DNA from: Qingshengfaniella alkalisoli | GTDB lineage: Bacteria; Pseudomonadota; Alphaproteobacteria; Rhodobacterales; Rhodobacteraceae | Assembly: GCF_007855645.1 (NCBI RefSeq) | Contig: NZ_CP042261.1 | Location: forward strand, 1,344,501-1,408,500 | Direction: 5' to 3' | Length of the DNA: 64,000 nucleotides | Shown here: positions 18,856-28,921 of the stretch, in pieces | How positions within the stretch are numbered: the first letter of the stretch is position 1 | Layout: each line of letters opens with the position of its first letter | The notes under the pieces: generated by a model | What the model saw: the letters and a program-made list of their open reading frames with translations, nothing else | The model's database searches: none | Told to the model about the DNA's origin: nothing | Position numbers and translations under genes: made by a program

Positions 18856-20025
18856 TCAAAATGGACCTGTCAAGGATGCAATGAAGAAACCGTCGCCTCC
18901 ATCCAAGGGTGTCAGCGAACGGCCACAATCGAGAGTTGCAGACGGGTGTCGCTCTAAAAAGGACCGGATCTGGCCGGTGTTCTCTTCTTCCAGCAAAGAA
19001 CATGTCATGTAGATCAGCGCCCCACCCGGCGCGACCAGCCGAGCCGCTTTGTCCAGAATGTCGGACTGTAAGGTAACCAAGTCATTCAGCCGCCCGGGCG
19101 TAAGCGACCATTTGCCGTCCGGGTTGCGCCGCCACGCTCCGCTACCGGAACAAGGCGCATCCACAACAACCGCGTCAAAGGGTGCCAGCGACGCCAGCTT
19201 CCTGGTCGGTACGCAGGTGATCTCCACGCCTGCCCGCGCCGCACGATCCGGCAAGTCTTTCATTCGTGCCATCGCGACATCATGGGCGACAAAAACTCCC
19301 TGCACACGGGCAGCCACGGCTAAGGACTTGCCGCCACCACCAGCGCAATAATCCAGCATTCTGCCACCGTCCGGCAGCGATACCATATCGGAAATTGCCT
19401 GTGACCCAGCGTCCTGTAACTCGATCGAACCGTCGGCATAGGCCTTGCTGCCACGAATACGCCGTTCGCCAGATGTCACTTCCAAGGCGGTTGGTGACAA
19501 TGGATGCGGGCGTGTCTCGATCCCGTCGTCGGACAATTGATCTTGGATGTGATTCACTGGGCCTTTGCGGGTGTTTACTCGCAAAAAGACGGGAGCCCGT
19601 TCACGCATCAGCGAAAGAATATCATCCCGATTTTCGCCCACAGACACGGCCAACCGATCATAAAGCCAGTCGGGGCAATCAAGCGCGACAGAAGGGGCGG
19701 TCGAAGCCAGCCCCCCAATCACCTCGTCATTGGTGAGCGCTGCCGGGTTGTAGCCCTCGCCATTGAAAATTTCAGCCGGATCATCGCCCGCCTCCCGCAG
19801 CAGACCGATCATCAAGCCCCGACCCGTGTCACTGCCGCCAAGCGCGGCCAGGCTCCGACGCTTGCGCAGCGCATCAAATACGTGGTCACGGATGGCCGCG
19901 CGGTCTTTCGACCCGGCAAACCGATGACTGCGGGCCCAGTTGGACAGCGCCTTCTCGGCAGGCTCGCCTGCCGCAATCTTGTCGAGCACTTCGATGGCCG
20001 CCTGTAAGCGTGCACCTGGTATCAT
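18856..20025 (-). CDS. rsmB: RsmB/NOL1-type rRNA (cytosine-5) methyltransferase
   Basis: 389 residues. The N-terminal NusB-like helical domain (about 1-140) and a SAM domain with DYCAGGGGKSLAVAA (motif I), DAPCSGSGAWRRNPD (motif IV with a cysteine) and MTCSLLEEEN (motif VI with the catalytic cysteine) define the RsmB family, which methylates C967 of 16S rRNA. RsmB is the best fit because of the NusB-like N-terminus; other RsmF-type targets cannot be excluded. It stands between cckA and the amidohydrolase gene, all on the minus strand. Confidence 0.86.
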   Translation of the reverse strand: MIPGARLQAAIEVLDKIAAGEPAEKALSNWARSHRFAGSKDRAAIRDHVFDALRKRRSLAALGGSDTGRGLMIGLLREAGDDPAEIFNGEGYNPAALTNDEVIGGLASTAPSVALDCPDWLYDRLAVSVGENRDDILSLMRERAPVFLRVNTRKGPVNHIQDQLSDDGIETRPHPLSPTALEVTSGERRIRGSKAYADGSIELQDAGSQAISDMVSLPDGGRMLDYCAGGGGKSLAVAARVQGVFVAHDVAMARMKDLPDRAARAGVEITCVPTRKLASLAPFDAVVVDAPCSGSGAWRRNPDGKWSLTPGRLNDLVTLQSDILDKAARLVAPGGALIYMTCSLLEEENTGQIRSFLERHPSATLDCGRSLTPLDGGDGFFIASLTGPF

Positions 20026-20097
20026 ACGGTGTCCTTATCACGTCACTGTCAGGTCGCGCAGGCTACCTGATCGCGCTATAAAGGACGAGGGAGGAAT

Positions 20098-21234
20098 TTA
20101 CTCGGCAGCGAGCGCAGGCACCAGACGGGCATCCCTGAACCGATCTGCCGCTTCCCCAGTGACGTATCCCAGCCGACCGTCGCAGATCGTCGCTTCGATC
20201 TGACGGCTACGGGCGTTCACGACCACAAGGTCAGCGCGTTTTCCCGGTGCAATCATACCCCTGTCGGGCAGGCGCAGTACGCGGGCGGGATGCTCCGACA
20301 CCAAGCGCCATACCTGCGCCAGATCCATGCCACTATGTTCGACCAACCGGAAAACGGCCTTGCAAAGTGCCGCCGGATCACCGTTGGAAACCAGCGCGTC
20401 GCAACCCTTGTGCTGGATCAGTTCGATCGCCGACCACCCCTGCCCGGCAGCCGTTCCAGCCAACGCGCGCGCTGCCCCGATGAACACGGCATCCCCCACG
20501 GCCCGCGCGGCGCGGGCTATCCCGATGCCCGGGGGGTCCATGCAAAGGCGTGCGCCAATCATGCTCCTGTGTTCACGGGTCTCCACGCAGTCGTCCTCGG
20601 TCGAGCCATAGACAATGCCGAGACTGTCAAATCGTTCTGCCAACTTGCACAGATGCCGTGGCACGGAATGGGCGTTCATCAGCATCCGGTCCAGCAGAAA
20701 CGACATATGCTCAACCGTCCGCCCACGTTCGGCCGACCATTTTGCGAATTGGTCGGGGTCACCATCGCGAAGCAGTGCTGCACGGGCCGCACCATTGGTA
20801 AAGACCACCTGCCCGATCTCTGGTGTTTGCACCAAGTCGAGAAGCGCGGCTTCATGATGCGCCATCAGCGGGTCGCAACGCAACTGAATGCGCAGATCCA
20901 GCGGACAGGAGCGATTGAAGGTGGCTATCTGAGCGACGGCTGCAGTCGCTACATCAGGGCGGGCGTGTTCCCGGGTCCACCCCCAACTGACGCCGACATA
21001 AGCCGTCGTCACGCCAGACGCCATCATCGAAATGGTGAAGGTACTGTCCCTGCCCGAAGACCGAGACTGCGCATCGACTATTCCGGGCAACACATAGTAT
21101 CCGCTCAGATCGACCGCGGGATAAGGCCCGACAGCCAAGCGCCCTTCGCAAACCGCGATGGAGCGTTGCTGGAGCAAACCGTCACGAAGAACGAACGCAC
21201 CCGAAAGGCGCAATGGAGGAAGACGCGGGATCAT
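20098..21234 (-). CDS. PhnM-like amidohydrolase superfamily protein lacking the usual metal motif
   Basis: 378 residues. The frame is that of alpha-D-ribose 1-methylphosphonate 5-triphosphate diphosphatase (PhnM): an N-terminal beta sandwich, YYVLPGIVDAQS, a long barrel, and the C-terminal HPARVLRLPDRGMIAPGKRA then VVVNARSRQIEATICDGRLG. Where PhnM has a metal-binding His after PGxxD (as in DLHGD), this protein has DAQSRSSGRDS with no histidine. There are no other phn genes nearby. It may be a diverged, possibly metal-free relative; substrate and activity are unknown. Confidence 0.7.
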   Translation of the reverse strand: MIPRLPPLRLSGAFVLRDGLLQQRSIAVCEGRLAVGPYPAVDLSGYYVLPGIVDAQSRSSGRDSTFTISMMASGVTTAYVGVSWGWTREHARPDVATAAVAQIATFNRSCPLDLRIQLRCDPLMAHHEAALLDLVQTPEIGQVVFTNGAARAALLRDGDPDQFAKWSAERGRTVEHMSFLLDRMLMNAHSVPRHLCKLAERFDSLGIVYGSTEDDCVETREHRSMIGARLCMDPPGIGIARAARAVGDAVFIGAARALAGTAAGQGWSAIELIQHKGCDALVSNGDPAALCKAVFRLVEHSGMDLAQVWRLVSEHPARVLRLPDRGMIAPGKRADLVVVNARSRQIEATICDGRLGYVTGEAADRFRDARLVPALAAE

Positions 21235-21340
21235 CGACGGAGCCTACTGTTATCTTTACCTGTGGATAACATGGCTCTGTGTCCCGTATGTGACAGGGAC
21301 AGGGGGATTTTCATCCTTGGCGGAACAAGATCCCCGCCGG

Positions 21341-21378
21341 AAAAATAAACCCCCGGTCCGGTCGGATCGGGGGTTTAT
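21341..21378 (-). terminator. Terminator of the cold shock gene
   Basis: Minus strand ATAAACCCCCGATCC-GACC-GGACCGGGGGTTTAT followed by TTTTCC. Long stem with flanking A/T tracts, directly after the csp stop at 21384. Confidence 0.85.
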
Positions 21379-21383
21379 CAACT

Positions 21384-21590
21384 TCAGAGAAGTTGCAGGT
21401 TCGACGCGCTTTCACGCCCGTCACGACCCGATTCGAGGTCGAAGGACACTTTCTGGTTGTCCTGCAGCCCTGTCAGGCCGGAACGCTCGACAGCAGAAAT
21501 ATGTACGAAGACATCTTTGCCGCCGGATTCAGGTGCGATGAAGCCGAAGCCTTTGGTTGAATTGAACCATTTCACGGTGCCAGTGGCCAT
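21384..21590 (-). CDS. Cold shock protein (CspA family)
   Basis: 68 residues forming a single cold-shock domain: RNP1 KGFGFIAPE and RNP2 [10 protein letters not shown]. It binds single-stranded RNA/DNA and melts RNA structure. The gene is preceded by about 200 nt without a gene, as expected for the long structured leaders of cold-inducible csp genes, and followed by a strong terminator, so it is monocistronic. Confidence 0.95.
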   Translation of the reverse strand: MATGTVKWFNSTKGFGFIAPESGGKDVFVHISAVERSGLTGLQDNQKVSFDLESGRDGRESASNLQLL

Positions 21591-21799
21591 TTCCGTGTTC
21601 TCCTAATTTAGTCTGCCCGCAACATGCGGCAGGTCGGCTAGGTCAGTGCTGATCGAAGAACTGAAAGCCGGTATCGGAGAATCAGGGTCGATAGAGGTAA
21701 CGCTGGCATTCTCTCATATGCCATGATGCGGTTAAGATAGCAACTCGCAGTTCTCTGCGGTAGGTATATCGGCAAACAACAACAATACGCACAGGCATC
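21591..21799 (-). promoter_or_regulatory. Divergent region: csp leader and glycosyltransferase promoter
   Basis: 209 bp shared by the leftward csp gene and the rightward glycosyltransferase. The minus strand next to csp carries GGAGAACACGGAA, giving the ribosome binding site for csp. I see several small inverted repeats (for example TGCCCGCAACATGCGGCA at 21614-21631) but cannot define a thermosensor from reading alone. Confidence 0.4.
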
Positions 21800-22855
21800 G
21801 TGACACACAAGCCAACCACCCCGCACAGCATTCTGTTCGTCGTGCCCCGCTTTCACACCAACATCTTCGTGGCAACCAAAGCGCTGGTCAAATCCGGATA
21901 CAAGGTTTCGGTATTCGCAGTGTCATCACGGGCCGAGGAAGATCACAGCATCGTTCAGCCAGTCGTGTTCGGTGAACGCCCATCGCTGCGCAAGCTGCGC
22001 CGCGCCATGAAGCAAGCCGATCCCGATCTGGTGTTCCTTCGCACCTCGCGCCCGCTGTCCTACCTGGTCGCACATATGTGCAGCTTCGGTCGGCGCAAGC
22101 TCATCCACTACAACCAGCGACCGCTTCACTTTCCACGCAAATGGTACGAGATCTGGGAATGGTGGCTTCAGGGGCTCAGCGCGGAGAGGGTTACACCGCG
22201 GCTTGGAAATGATCTGAGCCAGCCCGCGGATCGTTACGCCACCTATCTTCCCTGGCCCGTCGAGGCAGTCGAAGGCATCACACGCGTCCCCCGACATGAT
22301 GGGCCTCTGCGTGTGATCTGTGTCGGCAAGCTGATGCAACCCCGCAAGAGCCAGGACAAGCTGATCGAAGCGATGGAGGATGCGCTGCAATCCGGACATG
22401 CAACCCTGACACTCGTTGGTTCAACCGGAACCGCTACAGGCGCGGCCCAAGCGCATTACAACAAGCTGCATGACCTTGCCAAACGGTCAAACGGCGCGAT
22501 CCGGATCCTCGAAAACATTCCCTACAGCGAGATGCCGCAGCTCTACGCCCGCCATGATCTGTGTGTCCTGCCGTCGCGTAACGAGCCGCTGGGCACATCA
22601 CCCATCGAAGCCATGGCCTATGGCACAGCACCGTTGGTCACGACTGGCTGCGGGTCTGCATGCTATATCACGCATCGAAAGGATGGTTTCGTCGTGGAGC
22701 AGCGAAGCGTTCCTGCACTCAAGGCCATGATGGACGAGTTGATCGCATCGCCCGAATTGGTAGCCCAGGCCGGAAGGAACGCTGCGGAAACAGCAAAAGG
22801 GGAACTGGGCCCGCAAACCTTTGTGAAGCGCGTCGAGACCTTGCTGGATCGCTAG
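21800..22855 (+). CDS. Glycosyltransferase, GT4 family (GT-B fold)
   Basis: 351 residues from GTG at 21800. An N-terminal Rossmann domain opens HSILFVVPRFHTN; the C-terminal domain has the GT4 hallmark NEPLGTSPIEAMAYGTAPLV (the E-x7-E region that binds the nucleotide sugar), preceded by VGKLMQPRKSQDKLIEA. It transfers a sugar from a nucleotide donor to a glycan or lipid acceptor that cannot be read here. It stands alone, and its stop overlaps the stop of the convergent gene by a few bases. Confidence 0.85.
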   Translation: MTHKPTTPHSILFVVPRFHTNIFVATKALVKSGYKVSVFAVSSRAEEDHSIVQPVVFGERPSLRKLRRAMKQADPDLVFLRTSRPLSYLVAHMCSFGRRKLIHYNQRPLHFPRKWYEIWEWWLQGLSAERVTPRLGNDLSQPADRYATYLPWPVEAVEGITRVPRHDGPLRVICVGKLMQPRKSQDKLIEAMEDALQSGHATLTLVGSTGTATGAAQAHYNKLHDLAKRSNGAIRILENIPYSEMPQLYARHDLCVLPSRNEPLGTSPIEAMAYGTAPLVTTGCGSACYITHRKDGFVVEQRSVPALKAMMDELIASPELVAQAGRNAAETAKGELGPQTFVKRVETLLDR

Positions 22856-23415
22856 AACGGGTCTGCCGAAACCTGCAATGCGTGATCGTCCGAAATCTTC
22901 GACGCGCAGTCGTAGAGTTCCACGAACGCCCTATCCCCTCCCTGTAACGCGAAATTCGCAACCGGCAGGCGACGATTGTTGATCAGTGTCGCACGCCGAC
23001 CCACGGAAATACGTTCAAGAAGCTCAACGGCGTCCGACCCCGAAGGTAGCGCCGCACCGATGGATGTTCCCTGCGCCCTGCCCCGCAAGCGCCAGAAGCC
23101 ACCATCGACATCCAGACCGAACGAAACGTCCCGCTGCGCCAAGTCCCAGCGTGGGTCCGTGACGAACAGCGCGATGCGCCCGCTGTCATAAAGCGTCAGA
23201 TCGAAGCTCTGCCCGGCCCTGTTGCGCGTGGATGCGGAGCACCACAGATCACCACCATCGGTATCAACCGTCAACTCGACCCGCCAGGCACCGCCTGAGT
23301 AGAGTTCCGACCTGTCAAGATGCGGGGCCGACATGACCGACCCGGCCGTCAATGAAACAACCAAACCCGTTAGAAAAATTGCAACCCAATACCGCATCAG
23401 TCTTCTTGCCCGCAT
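22852..23415 (-). CDS. Hypothetical exported protein
   Basis: 187 residues from the ATG at 23415, one base after the uvrB stop (23397 is an alternative). A clear signal peptide MRYWVAIFLTGLVVSLTAGS ends near VMSA-PHLDRSE. The mature part is about 160 residues with two cysteines (WCSAS, ELYDCAS) and beta-rich segments; I do not recognise the family. Extending the frame upstream to 23703 only gives out-of-frame uvrB sequence. Co-transcription with uvrB is likely. Confidence 0.6.
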   Translation of the reverse strand: MRARRLMRYWVAIFLTGLVVSLTAGSVMSAPHLDRSELYSGGAWRVELTVDTDGGDLWCSASTRNRAGQSFDLTLYDSGRIALFVTDPRWDLAQRDVSFGLDVDGGFWRLRGRAQGTSIGAALPSGSDAVELLERISVGRRATLINNRRLPVANFALQGGDRAFVELYDCASKISDDHALQVSADPF

Positions 23416-23416
23416 C

Positions 23417-25615
23417 TCACCCGCTCTTGCGCGACTTGCGCCGTTTGACACCGCCTCTTTGCCCCGGACGGCCCGCCGTCGAACGACCACGCGCGCCAAC
23501 CGCCGCCTCAGTGGCAGCCTCGACAGCCGACTGTCTTGCGAGGGGATCATCGCTGACCGCAAGATCAACCGCCTCCAATCGCTTGATTTCATCACGCACT
23601 TGCGCGGCTTCCTCGAATTCGAGGTTCTCCGCCGCTTCGCGCATTTTCTGTCGCAGCCCGTCGAGATGCGCTTCCAGGTTCGCCCCGTGCATCGGCTTGT
23701 CAATCACAGCCGTCACGCGGTTCATGTCCACATCGCCCTGATACAACCCGGCTAGAATGTCGTCGACATTTTTGCGCACGGTTGCCGGCGTGATTCCGTG
23801 TTCCTCGTTATAGGCCATCTGCTTGGCACGCCGACGATCGGTTTCATCCATCGCCCGCTGCATGGATCCGGTAACCTTGTCGGCATACATGATCACGCGC
23901 CCATCCGCGTTGCGCGCCGCGCGCCCGATGGTCTGGACCAAGGATGTTTCGGACCGAAGGAAGCCTTCCTTGTCGGCGTCAAGAATGGCCACCAGACCGC
24001 ATTCGGGGATGTCCAAGCCTTCGCGCAGCAGGTTGATCCCCACCAGCACATCGAAGGCCCCAAGACGAAGGTCGCGCAGTATCTCTATCCGCTCAATCGT
24101 GTCGATGTCCGAATGCATGTAGCGCACACGAATGCCCTGCTCGTGCAGGTATTCGGTCAGATCCTCTGCCATGCGTTTGGTCAGCACCGTCGCCAGAACC
24201 CGCATGTCCTTTGCGGTGACCTTGCGGATCTCGTCGAGCAGATCATCGACCTGCGTCGTGACCGGACGCACCTCGACCTGCGGATCCAGCAGTCCCGTGG
24301 GACGGATGACCTGTTCGGCAAACACGCCGCCGGTTTGCTCCAGTTCCCATCCACTCGGCGTGGCCGATACGAAGACCGATTGCGGGCGCATGGCGTCCCA
24401 TTCCTCGAATTTGAGCGGACGGTTATCCATGCAGGACGGCAGGCGAAAACCATGTTCGGCCAGCACCGATTTCCGGCGGAAGTCACCGCGATACATGCCA
24501 CCGATCTGGGGCACCGAGACGTGGCTTTCATCGGCAAACACGATGGCGTGGTCGGGAATGAATTCAAACAGCGTGGGTGGCGGCTCCCCGGGCGCGCGGC
24601 CTGTAAGATACCGCGAGTAGTTTTCGATCCCGTTGCACACACCCGTGGCTTCCAGCATTTCCAGATCGAAATTCGTACGCTGTTCCAGCCTCTGGGCCTC
24701 CAGCAGCTTGCCCTCGCCCACAAGCTGATCGAGCCGTTGGCGCAGTTCCTTCTTGATGCCGATGATCGCCTGCTGCATCGTCGGTTTCGGCGTCACATAG
24801 TGTGAATTCGCATAAATCCTGATCTGGTCGAAGCTGTCCGTTTTCTCGCCGGTCAGCGGGTCGAATTCGGTGATCGCCTCCAGCTCTTCGCCGAAGAAGG
24901 AAAAGCGCCAGGCCCTGTCCTCAAGGTGTGCCGGGAAGACCTCCAGCACATCACCGCGGACACGAAAACTGCCGCGCTGAAAGGCCTGATCGTTGCGCCG
25001 GTATTGCTGCGCGACCAGATCCGCCATGATTTTGCGTTGGTCATACTCCTGCCCGACATGCAGATCCTGCGTCATCGCGCCATAGGTTTCGACCGACCCG
25101 ATACCGTAGATGCAGGACACCGAGGCCACGATGATCACGTCGTCGCGTTCCAGAAGCGCCCGGGTGGCCGAGTGGCGCATCCGGTCGATCTGTTCGTTGA
25201 TCTGGCTTTCCTTCTCGATATAGGTGTCGCTGCGTGCGACATAAGCTTCGGGCTGGTAGTAATCGTAATAGCTGACGAAATACTCGACCGCGTTGTCCGG
25301 AAAGAAACCCTTGAACTCGCCGTAGAGCTGCGCCGCCAGCGTCTTGTTCGGGGCCAGAATGATCGCGGGGCGCTGCGTTTCCTCGATCACCTTCGCCATG
25401 GTGAAGGTCTTGCCGGTGCCGGTTGCGCCCAGCAGCACCTGATCGCGTTCGCCATCCACGAGCCCGCCGGCAAGCTCGGCAATGGCCGTGGGCTGGTCGC
25501 CAGCGGCGCTGAATTCCGTTTGCATCCGGAACCGGATGCCCCCTTCCAGCTTCTCGCGATTGCGCACATCAGGGGCGGCTGCGTGAAGTATCGGAATATC
25601 CGGAGCCTGTGTCAT
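23417..25615 (-). CDS. uvrB: Excinuclease ABC subunit B
   Basis: 732 residues. Walker [13 protein letters not shown], the beta-hairpin [17 protein letters not shown] (Walker B), helicase motifs [10 protein letters not shown] and QTIGRAARN, and the C-terminal UVR domain (about 655-690). UvrB verifies DNA damage after UvrA loading and directs UvrC incisions. No GTTC-N7-GTTC SOS box is visible in its upstream region (25616-25741), unlike recA. Confidence 0.96.
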   Translation of the reverse strand: MTQAPDIPILHAAAPDVRNREKLEGGIRFRMQTEFSAAGDQPTAIAELAGGLVDGERDQVLLGATGTGKTFTMAKVIEETQRPAIILAPNKTLAAQLYGEFKGFFPDNAVEYFVSYYDYYQPEAYVARSDTYIEKESQINEQIDRMRHSATRALLERDDVIIVASVSCIYGIGSVETYGAMTQDLHVGQEYDQRKIMADLVAQQYRRNDQAFQRGSFRVRGDVLEVFPAHLEDRAWRFSFFGEELEAITEFDPLTGEKTDSFDQIRIYANSHYVTPKPTMQQAIIGIKKELRQRLDQLVGEGKLLEAQRLEQRTNFDLEMLEATGVCNGIENYSRYLTGRAPGEPPPTLFEFIPDHAIVFADESHVSVPQIGGMYRGDFRRKSVLAEHGFRLPSCMDNRPLKFEEWDAMRPQSVFVSATPSGWELEQTGGVFAEQVIRPTGLLDPQVEVRPVTTQVDDLLDEIRKVTAKDMRVLATVLTKRMAEDLTEYLHEQGIRVRYMHSDIDTIERIEILRDLRLGAFDVLVGINLLREGLDIPECGLVAILDADKEGFLRSETSLVQTIGRAARNADGRVIMYADKVTGSMQRAMDETDRRRAKQMAYNEEHGITPATVRKNVDDILAGLYQGDVDMNRVTAVIDKPMHGANLEAHLDGLRQKMREAAENLEFEEAAQVRDEIKRLEAVDLAVSDDPLARQSAVEAATEAAVGARGRSTAGRPGQRGGVKRRKSRKSG

Positions 25616-25741
25616 TCTGAATGCCCTTCTAACCCTGCGACGCTGTTGCTCAAGTAAACTCCCGGTGACAGGATGACCTGATCAGCCCTTGCTACCACCG
25701 CGATTCCAGCGGATAAAGCCGCGCAAGTTACGGAGATTGCC

Positions 25742-26053
25742 ATGCTCGCTCGTATTTACAAGCCCGCTCGCACCGCGATGTCTTCGGGAAGTGCGAAAAC
25801 CAGGAAGTGGGTGCTGGAGTTCGCCCCGGCGTCCCCTCGCGAGATCGATCCCTTGATGGGCTGGACAAGCTCGAACGATACGCGACGCCAGGTCAAGCTT
25901 ACCTTCGACACGAAGGAGGAGGCACTCGACTACGCCAAGGAGCACGGCATCGAAGCCACGGTCCAGGAACCCCACAAGCGACGCACCAACATCCGCCCCG
26001 GCGGCTACGGCGAAAACTTCGCGACCAACAGGCGGAACGTCTGGACGCATTGA
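25742..26053 (+). CDS. NDUFS4-like complex I accessory subunit (ETC complex I subunit family)
   Basis: 103 residues: [44 protein letters not shown] and [14 protein letters not shown] follow the NDUFS4 family closely. In mitochondria this 18-kDa subunit stabilises complex I, and alphaproteobacteria are the bacterial group known to carry it. The start follows ACGGAGATTGCC. It is divergent from uvrB and marks the left border of the accessory region. Confidence 0.9.
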   Translation: MLARIYKPARTAMSSGSAKTRKWVLEFAPASPREIDPLMGWTSSNDTRRQVKLTFDTKEEALDYAKEHGIEATVQEPHKRRTNIRPGGYGENFATNRRNVWTH

Positions 26054-26179
26054 GGGTGTAAATCGGGGCAAAGTTGTCTCGGAATCGGAGCGAAGATCCC
26101 GCGAAACCTAGATGTAGGGCGCTCAATGGGTGCCCTCTCCATATGTTGATGCCACGAACCTCCGAGCCTCGCAGCGCGA

Positions 26180-26564
26180 GAAATTCTGACCAGAAACACT
26201 CCTCTGGCCCGCAAGCCGTTCAACAAATCCAGCTTGATAGAATTGGGAGCCGAAGTGCTGGCAAACTTGCTGCTTGAAGCGGTCAACGGCGATACTGCGC
26301 GGCAGCGTCGGGTGCGAATGACTCTGGTTGCCGATGGAAGGCCCAAGACCGTGACTCCCGATATCCGCGGAAGCTTGGCCGCGATCCGGCAGTACAAAAG
26401 GTTTCTGATCTTCCCCGCGCGCATAACTCGTCCAAGCGCTGACTGAGATCATCCAACGCGTCGGAAGTCGTGTCGCGCCCACCGCGCCATCTCTGGACTT
26501 TGACCTGCACTGGGCGCAGCTCCATCTGGCCGAAAGTATCCAGGAGCGCATCAATGACAGCTGA
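26180..26564 (+). pseudogene. Decayed DUF6880 family gene
   Basis: Two frames together give a recognisable DUF6880-like protein. The first (about 26180-26405) reads ARKPFNKSSLIELGAEVLAN then LLLEAVNGD, ending RGSLAAIRQYKRFLIF. The second (about 26413-26564) reads ALTEIIQRVGSRVAPTAPSL and HLAESIQERINDS. A frameshift separates them and both ends are missing, so the gene is dead. DUF6880 has no assigned function. The rest of 26054-26726 holds nothing I can name. Confidence 0.5.
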
Positions 26565-26742
26565 GGCCCCGTTCACCCGGGTTCGACAGTTAAGCCGAGA
26601 TTTGGACGGACTGGCCTTTTCCGCACACAATGAAATCAATGGCTTGTCGTCCTGAAGGTGCTCTTTTGGGCGAAGTTTTGTTGTAACACGTCTTAGATGA
26701 TAAGCGGCTTGTTTGAATGATCATGGATGGCATATTGTTCGT

Positions 26743-28390
26743 CCATGTACACGCGCATCACCGAATCCGGCGGCCGTCGCTACCTGCAACTCGTCGAGGG
26801 TCACCGCGACGAGGCCGGAAAGGTCCGCATCAAGGTCGTCGCCAATCTCGGCAGGCTGGACAAGATCAAGCCCGGCAAGCTTGACCCACTGATCAACGGC
26901 CTGAACCGCGCCGCCGGCCGGCTCGAGAATACCGCCTCCGATATCACCTATGAATCTTCTCTGGGTTATGGCGATGTTTTGCGCTGCATGAGATCTGGAA
27001 GGATCTCGGTTTCGACCGTGCGTTGAACCGGGCGCTGCGCTCCGGACGGCGCGAGATCAATGCCGAGGCACTCATCCGTGCGATGGTGTTCAACCGCCTC
27101 TGTGCTCCGGACAGCAAACTGGGCTGCCTGCGCTGGCTGGACACGGTGGCGATGCCGGCCATGCCGGAAACCGTGACGCATCAGCATCTGCTGCGCGCCA
27201 TGGATGCCCTGATGGACCATGCGGATGCCGTGGAGGGTGCTCTGGCCCACCAGATCCGCCCACTGGTCGACCGCGATCTGGCCGTTGTCTTCTACGACCT
27301 GACAACCGTGCGCATCCATGGCGAGGGCGCAATGGAGGACGATATTCGCGCCTTCGGCATGAACAAGGAGATCGGCGGCATCGCCCGGCAGTTCGTGCTT
27401 GGTGTCGTGCAGACCTCTGACGGCCTGCCACTGCTGCACACCGTTCATCCGGGCAACACGGCCGAGACGAAGACATTGCAGGGCATGTTGCAAAGGGTGC
27501 TCCAGCGGTTTCCGGTCCAGCGCGTCATCCTGGTAGCTGATCGCGGGCTGCTGAGCCTCGAGAATATCGGCGAACTGACATCTCTGGCTGATCAGGGCGG
27601 CCGCAAGCTGGAGTTCATCCTTGCCGTGCCCGCCCGCCGTTATGCCGAGATGGCAGAAACCTTCCGCGGGCTTGCCTTCGACGATGATGGCCTGGCCGAG
27701 GATACCTTCGCCGGGCATCGCCTGATCGTCGCCCATGATCAACTGCGCGCTGAAGAGCGATCAGGCCGGCGCAGGGCGCGCATCCGAGAGCTCGAAGATA
27801 TGGCAGAGCGCATGGTGACGAAGCTTGATCGGCAAGATGACGGTGAGACCGCCCGCGGTCGTCGCGCTTCCGATCGTGGCGCCTACAGCCGGTTCACTCG
27901 CGCCGTCGCCGAAGCCGAACTGACCCGCTTCATCAAGCCCGACCTGCAAGCCGACCGGTTCAGTTGGAGCCTCGACGAGGACGCCATCGTACGAGCGGAA
28001 CTCTTCGACGGCAAACTCGCGCTGCTGACCAACGCGTCCGATCTGACGGCGCCTGACGCCCTATCACGCTACAAGGCCCTGGCCGATATCGAGCGCGGCT
28101 TTCGCGTGCTGAAGTCCGACATAGAGATCGCCCCCGTCCACCACCGGCTGCCCGACCGCATCCGCGCCCATGCCCTGATCTGCTTTCTCGCGCTGGTACT
28201 CTACGGCGTCATGCGCATGCGCCTGAAGGCAAAGGGGCATTCCGCAAGCCCCCGCACAGCACTCGACATGCTCGCGTGCATCCAGAAACACACCGCCCAT
28301 GCGGGAAACCGCACCCTGCACGGCGTCAGCAGAACAACACCGGAGCAACTCGACCTCTTCGAAGCCATGGATCTCCCCAAACCCGCCTGA
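26743..28390 (+). pseudogene. IS1634-type transposase with a frameshift
   Basis: Residues MYTRITESGGRRYLQLVEGH up to GYGDV lie in one frame, beginning at 26743, and the remainder ALHEIWKDLGFDRALNRAL ... PKPA in another. Expected reading is GYGDVFALHEIW; one base is missing at or near the T4 run 26977-26980. The rest has DDE-type transposase landmarks: DLTTVRIHGEG, ILVADRGLLS and the late ALADIERGFRVLKSDIEIAP glutamate motif. The full product would be about 548 residues, normal for IS1634. I could not define the terminal inverted repeats, so the element's exact ends are open. Confidence 0.8.
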
Positions 28391-28921
28391 CGGGCTTTGT
28401 TGTCACATTTTTGGCTAATCGGCCTTAACAATATCAATTGTTTAAGCGCTTTGCTGATGAACTTGGGCGTTCAAGATACGATATGCGCTGTGATGGGTGG
28501 CATCTAGGTCAGATCGCCCCTCGTCCTACGCTCTATCCAGTGACTTTGGCCGAGCATGCCCTCGAGGCCATAATGTGTCTTGGGGGCTTGATGGGGATGG
28601 CCGGAGGTCGTCAACCCTACCGCATCATTGTGGCCAGATCAGACATGAAAGGCGGGGAGCCGACATTCGCTGCGCTTTGCTCGAATGACTGACAATAGCA
28701 TAAGTCGGCGATGCTTCGTTGTAACCTGCGCGCAACCGCGAGCCAGTCGCGACACTTCGTTGCGCCTAGTCAAGCCGACCATTTGGCTTGCGAAGGTGAT
28801 TTCGGTCTTTCGGAATTCCTTCGACATTCAAGAATGTTAAGCGGCTTGACTGAGTCGCAAACTTGATCCACTCCCATCATTAGGACGATACTGGGCCACT
28901 TCAGCACTGAGCGCTTTACCC
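28391..28921. other. Gene-free stretch between the IS and the HTH gene
   Basis: 530 bp with only short, unconvincing frames. At 28651-28690 it has a motif (GAGCCGACATTCGCTGCGC, then CGAATGAC) resembling one in the 418-bp duplicated unit downstream (30637-30674), so both may be copies of a dispersed intergenic sequence. Confidence 0.45.

Noticed and set aside
20290-21348. 352-codon frame antisense to the PhnM-like gene
   Set aside because: Shadow frame with no recognisable motif, while the minus strand carries a clear amidohydrolase-type protein.
22852-23703. Longer 283-residue start for the exported protein downstream of uvrB
   Set aside because: The extra N-terminal 96 residues are out-of-frame uvrB sequence; the signal peptide begins at the ATG near 23415.
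25616-25741. SOS box for uvrB
   Set aside because: No GTTC-N7-GTTC or close variant in the region between uvrB and the NDUFS4-like gene.
26966-27742. 258-codon minus-strand frame inside the IS1634 element
   Set aside because: Antisense to the transposase, with no motif.
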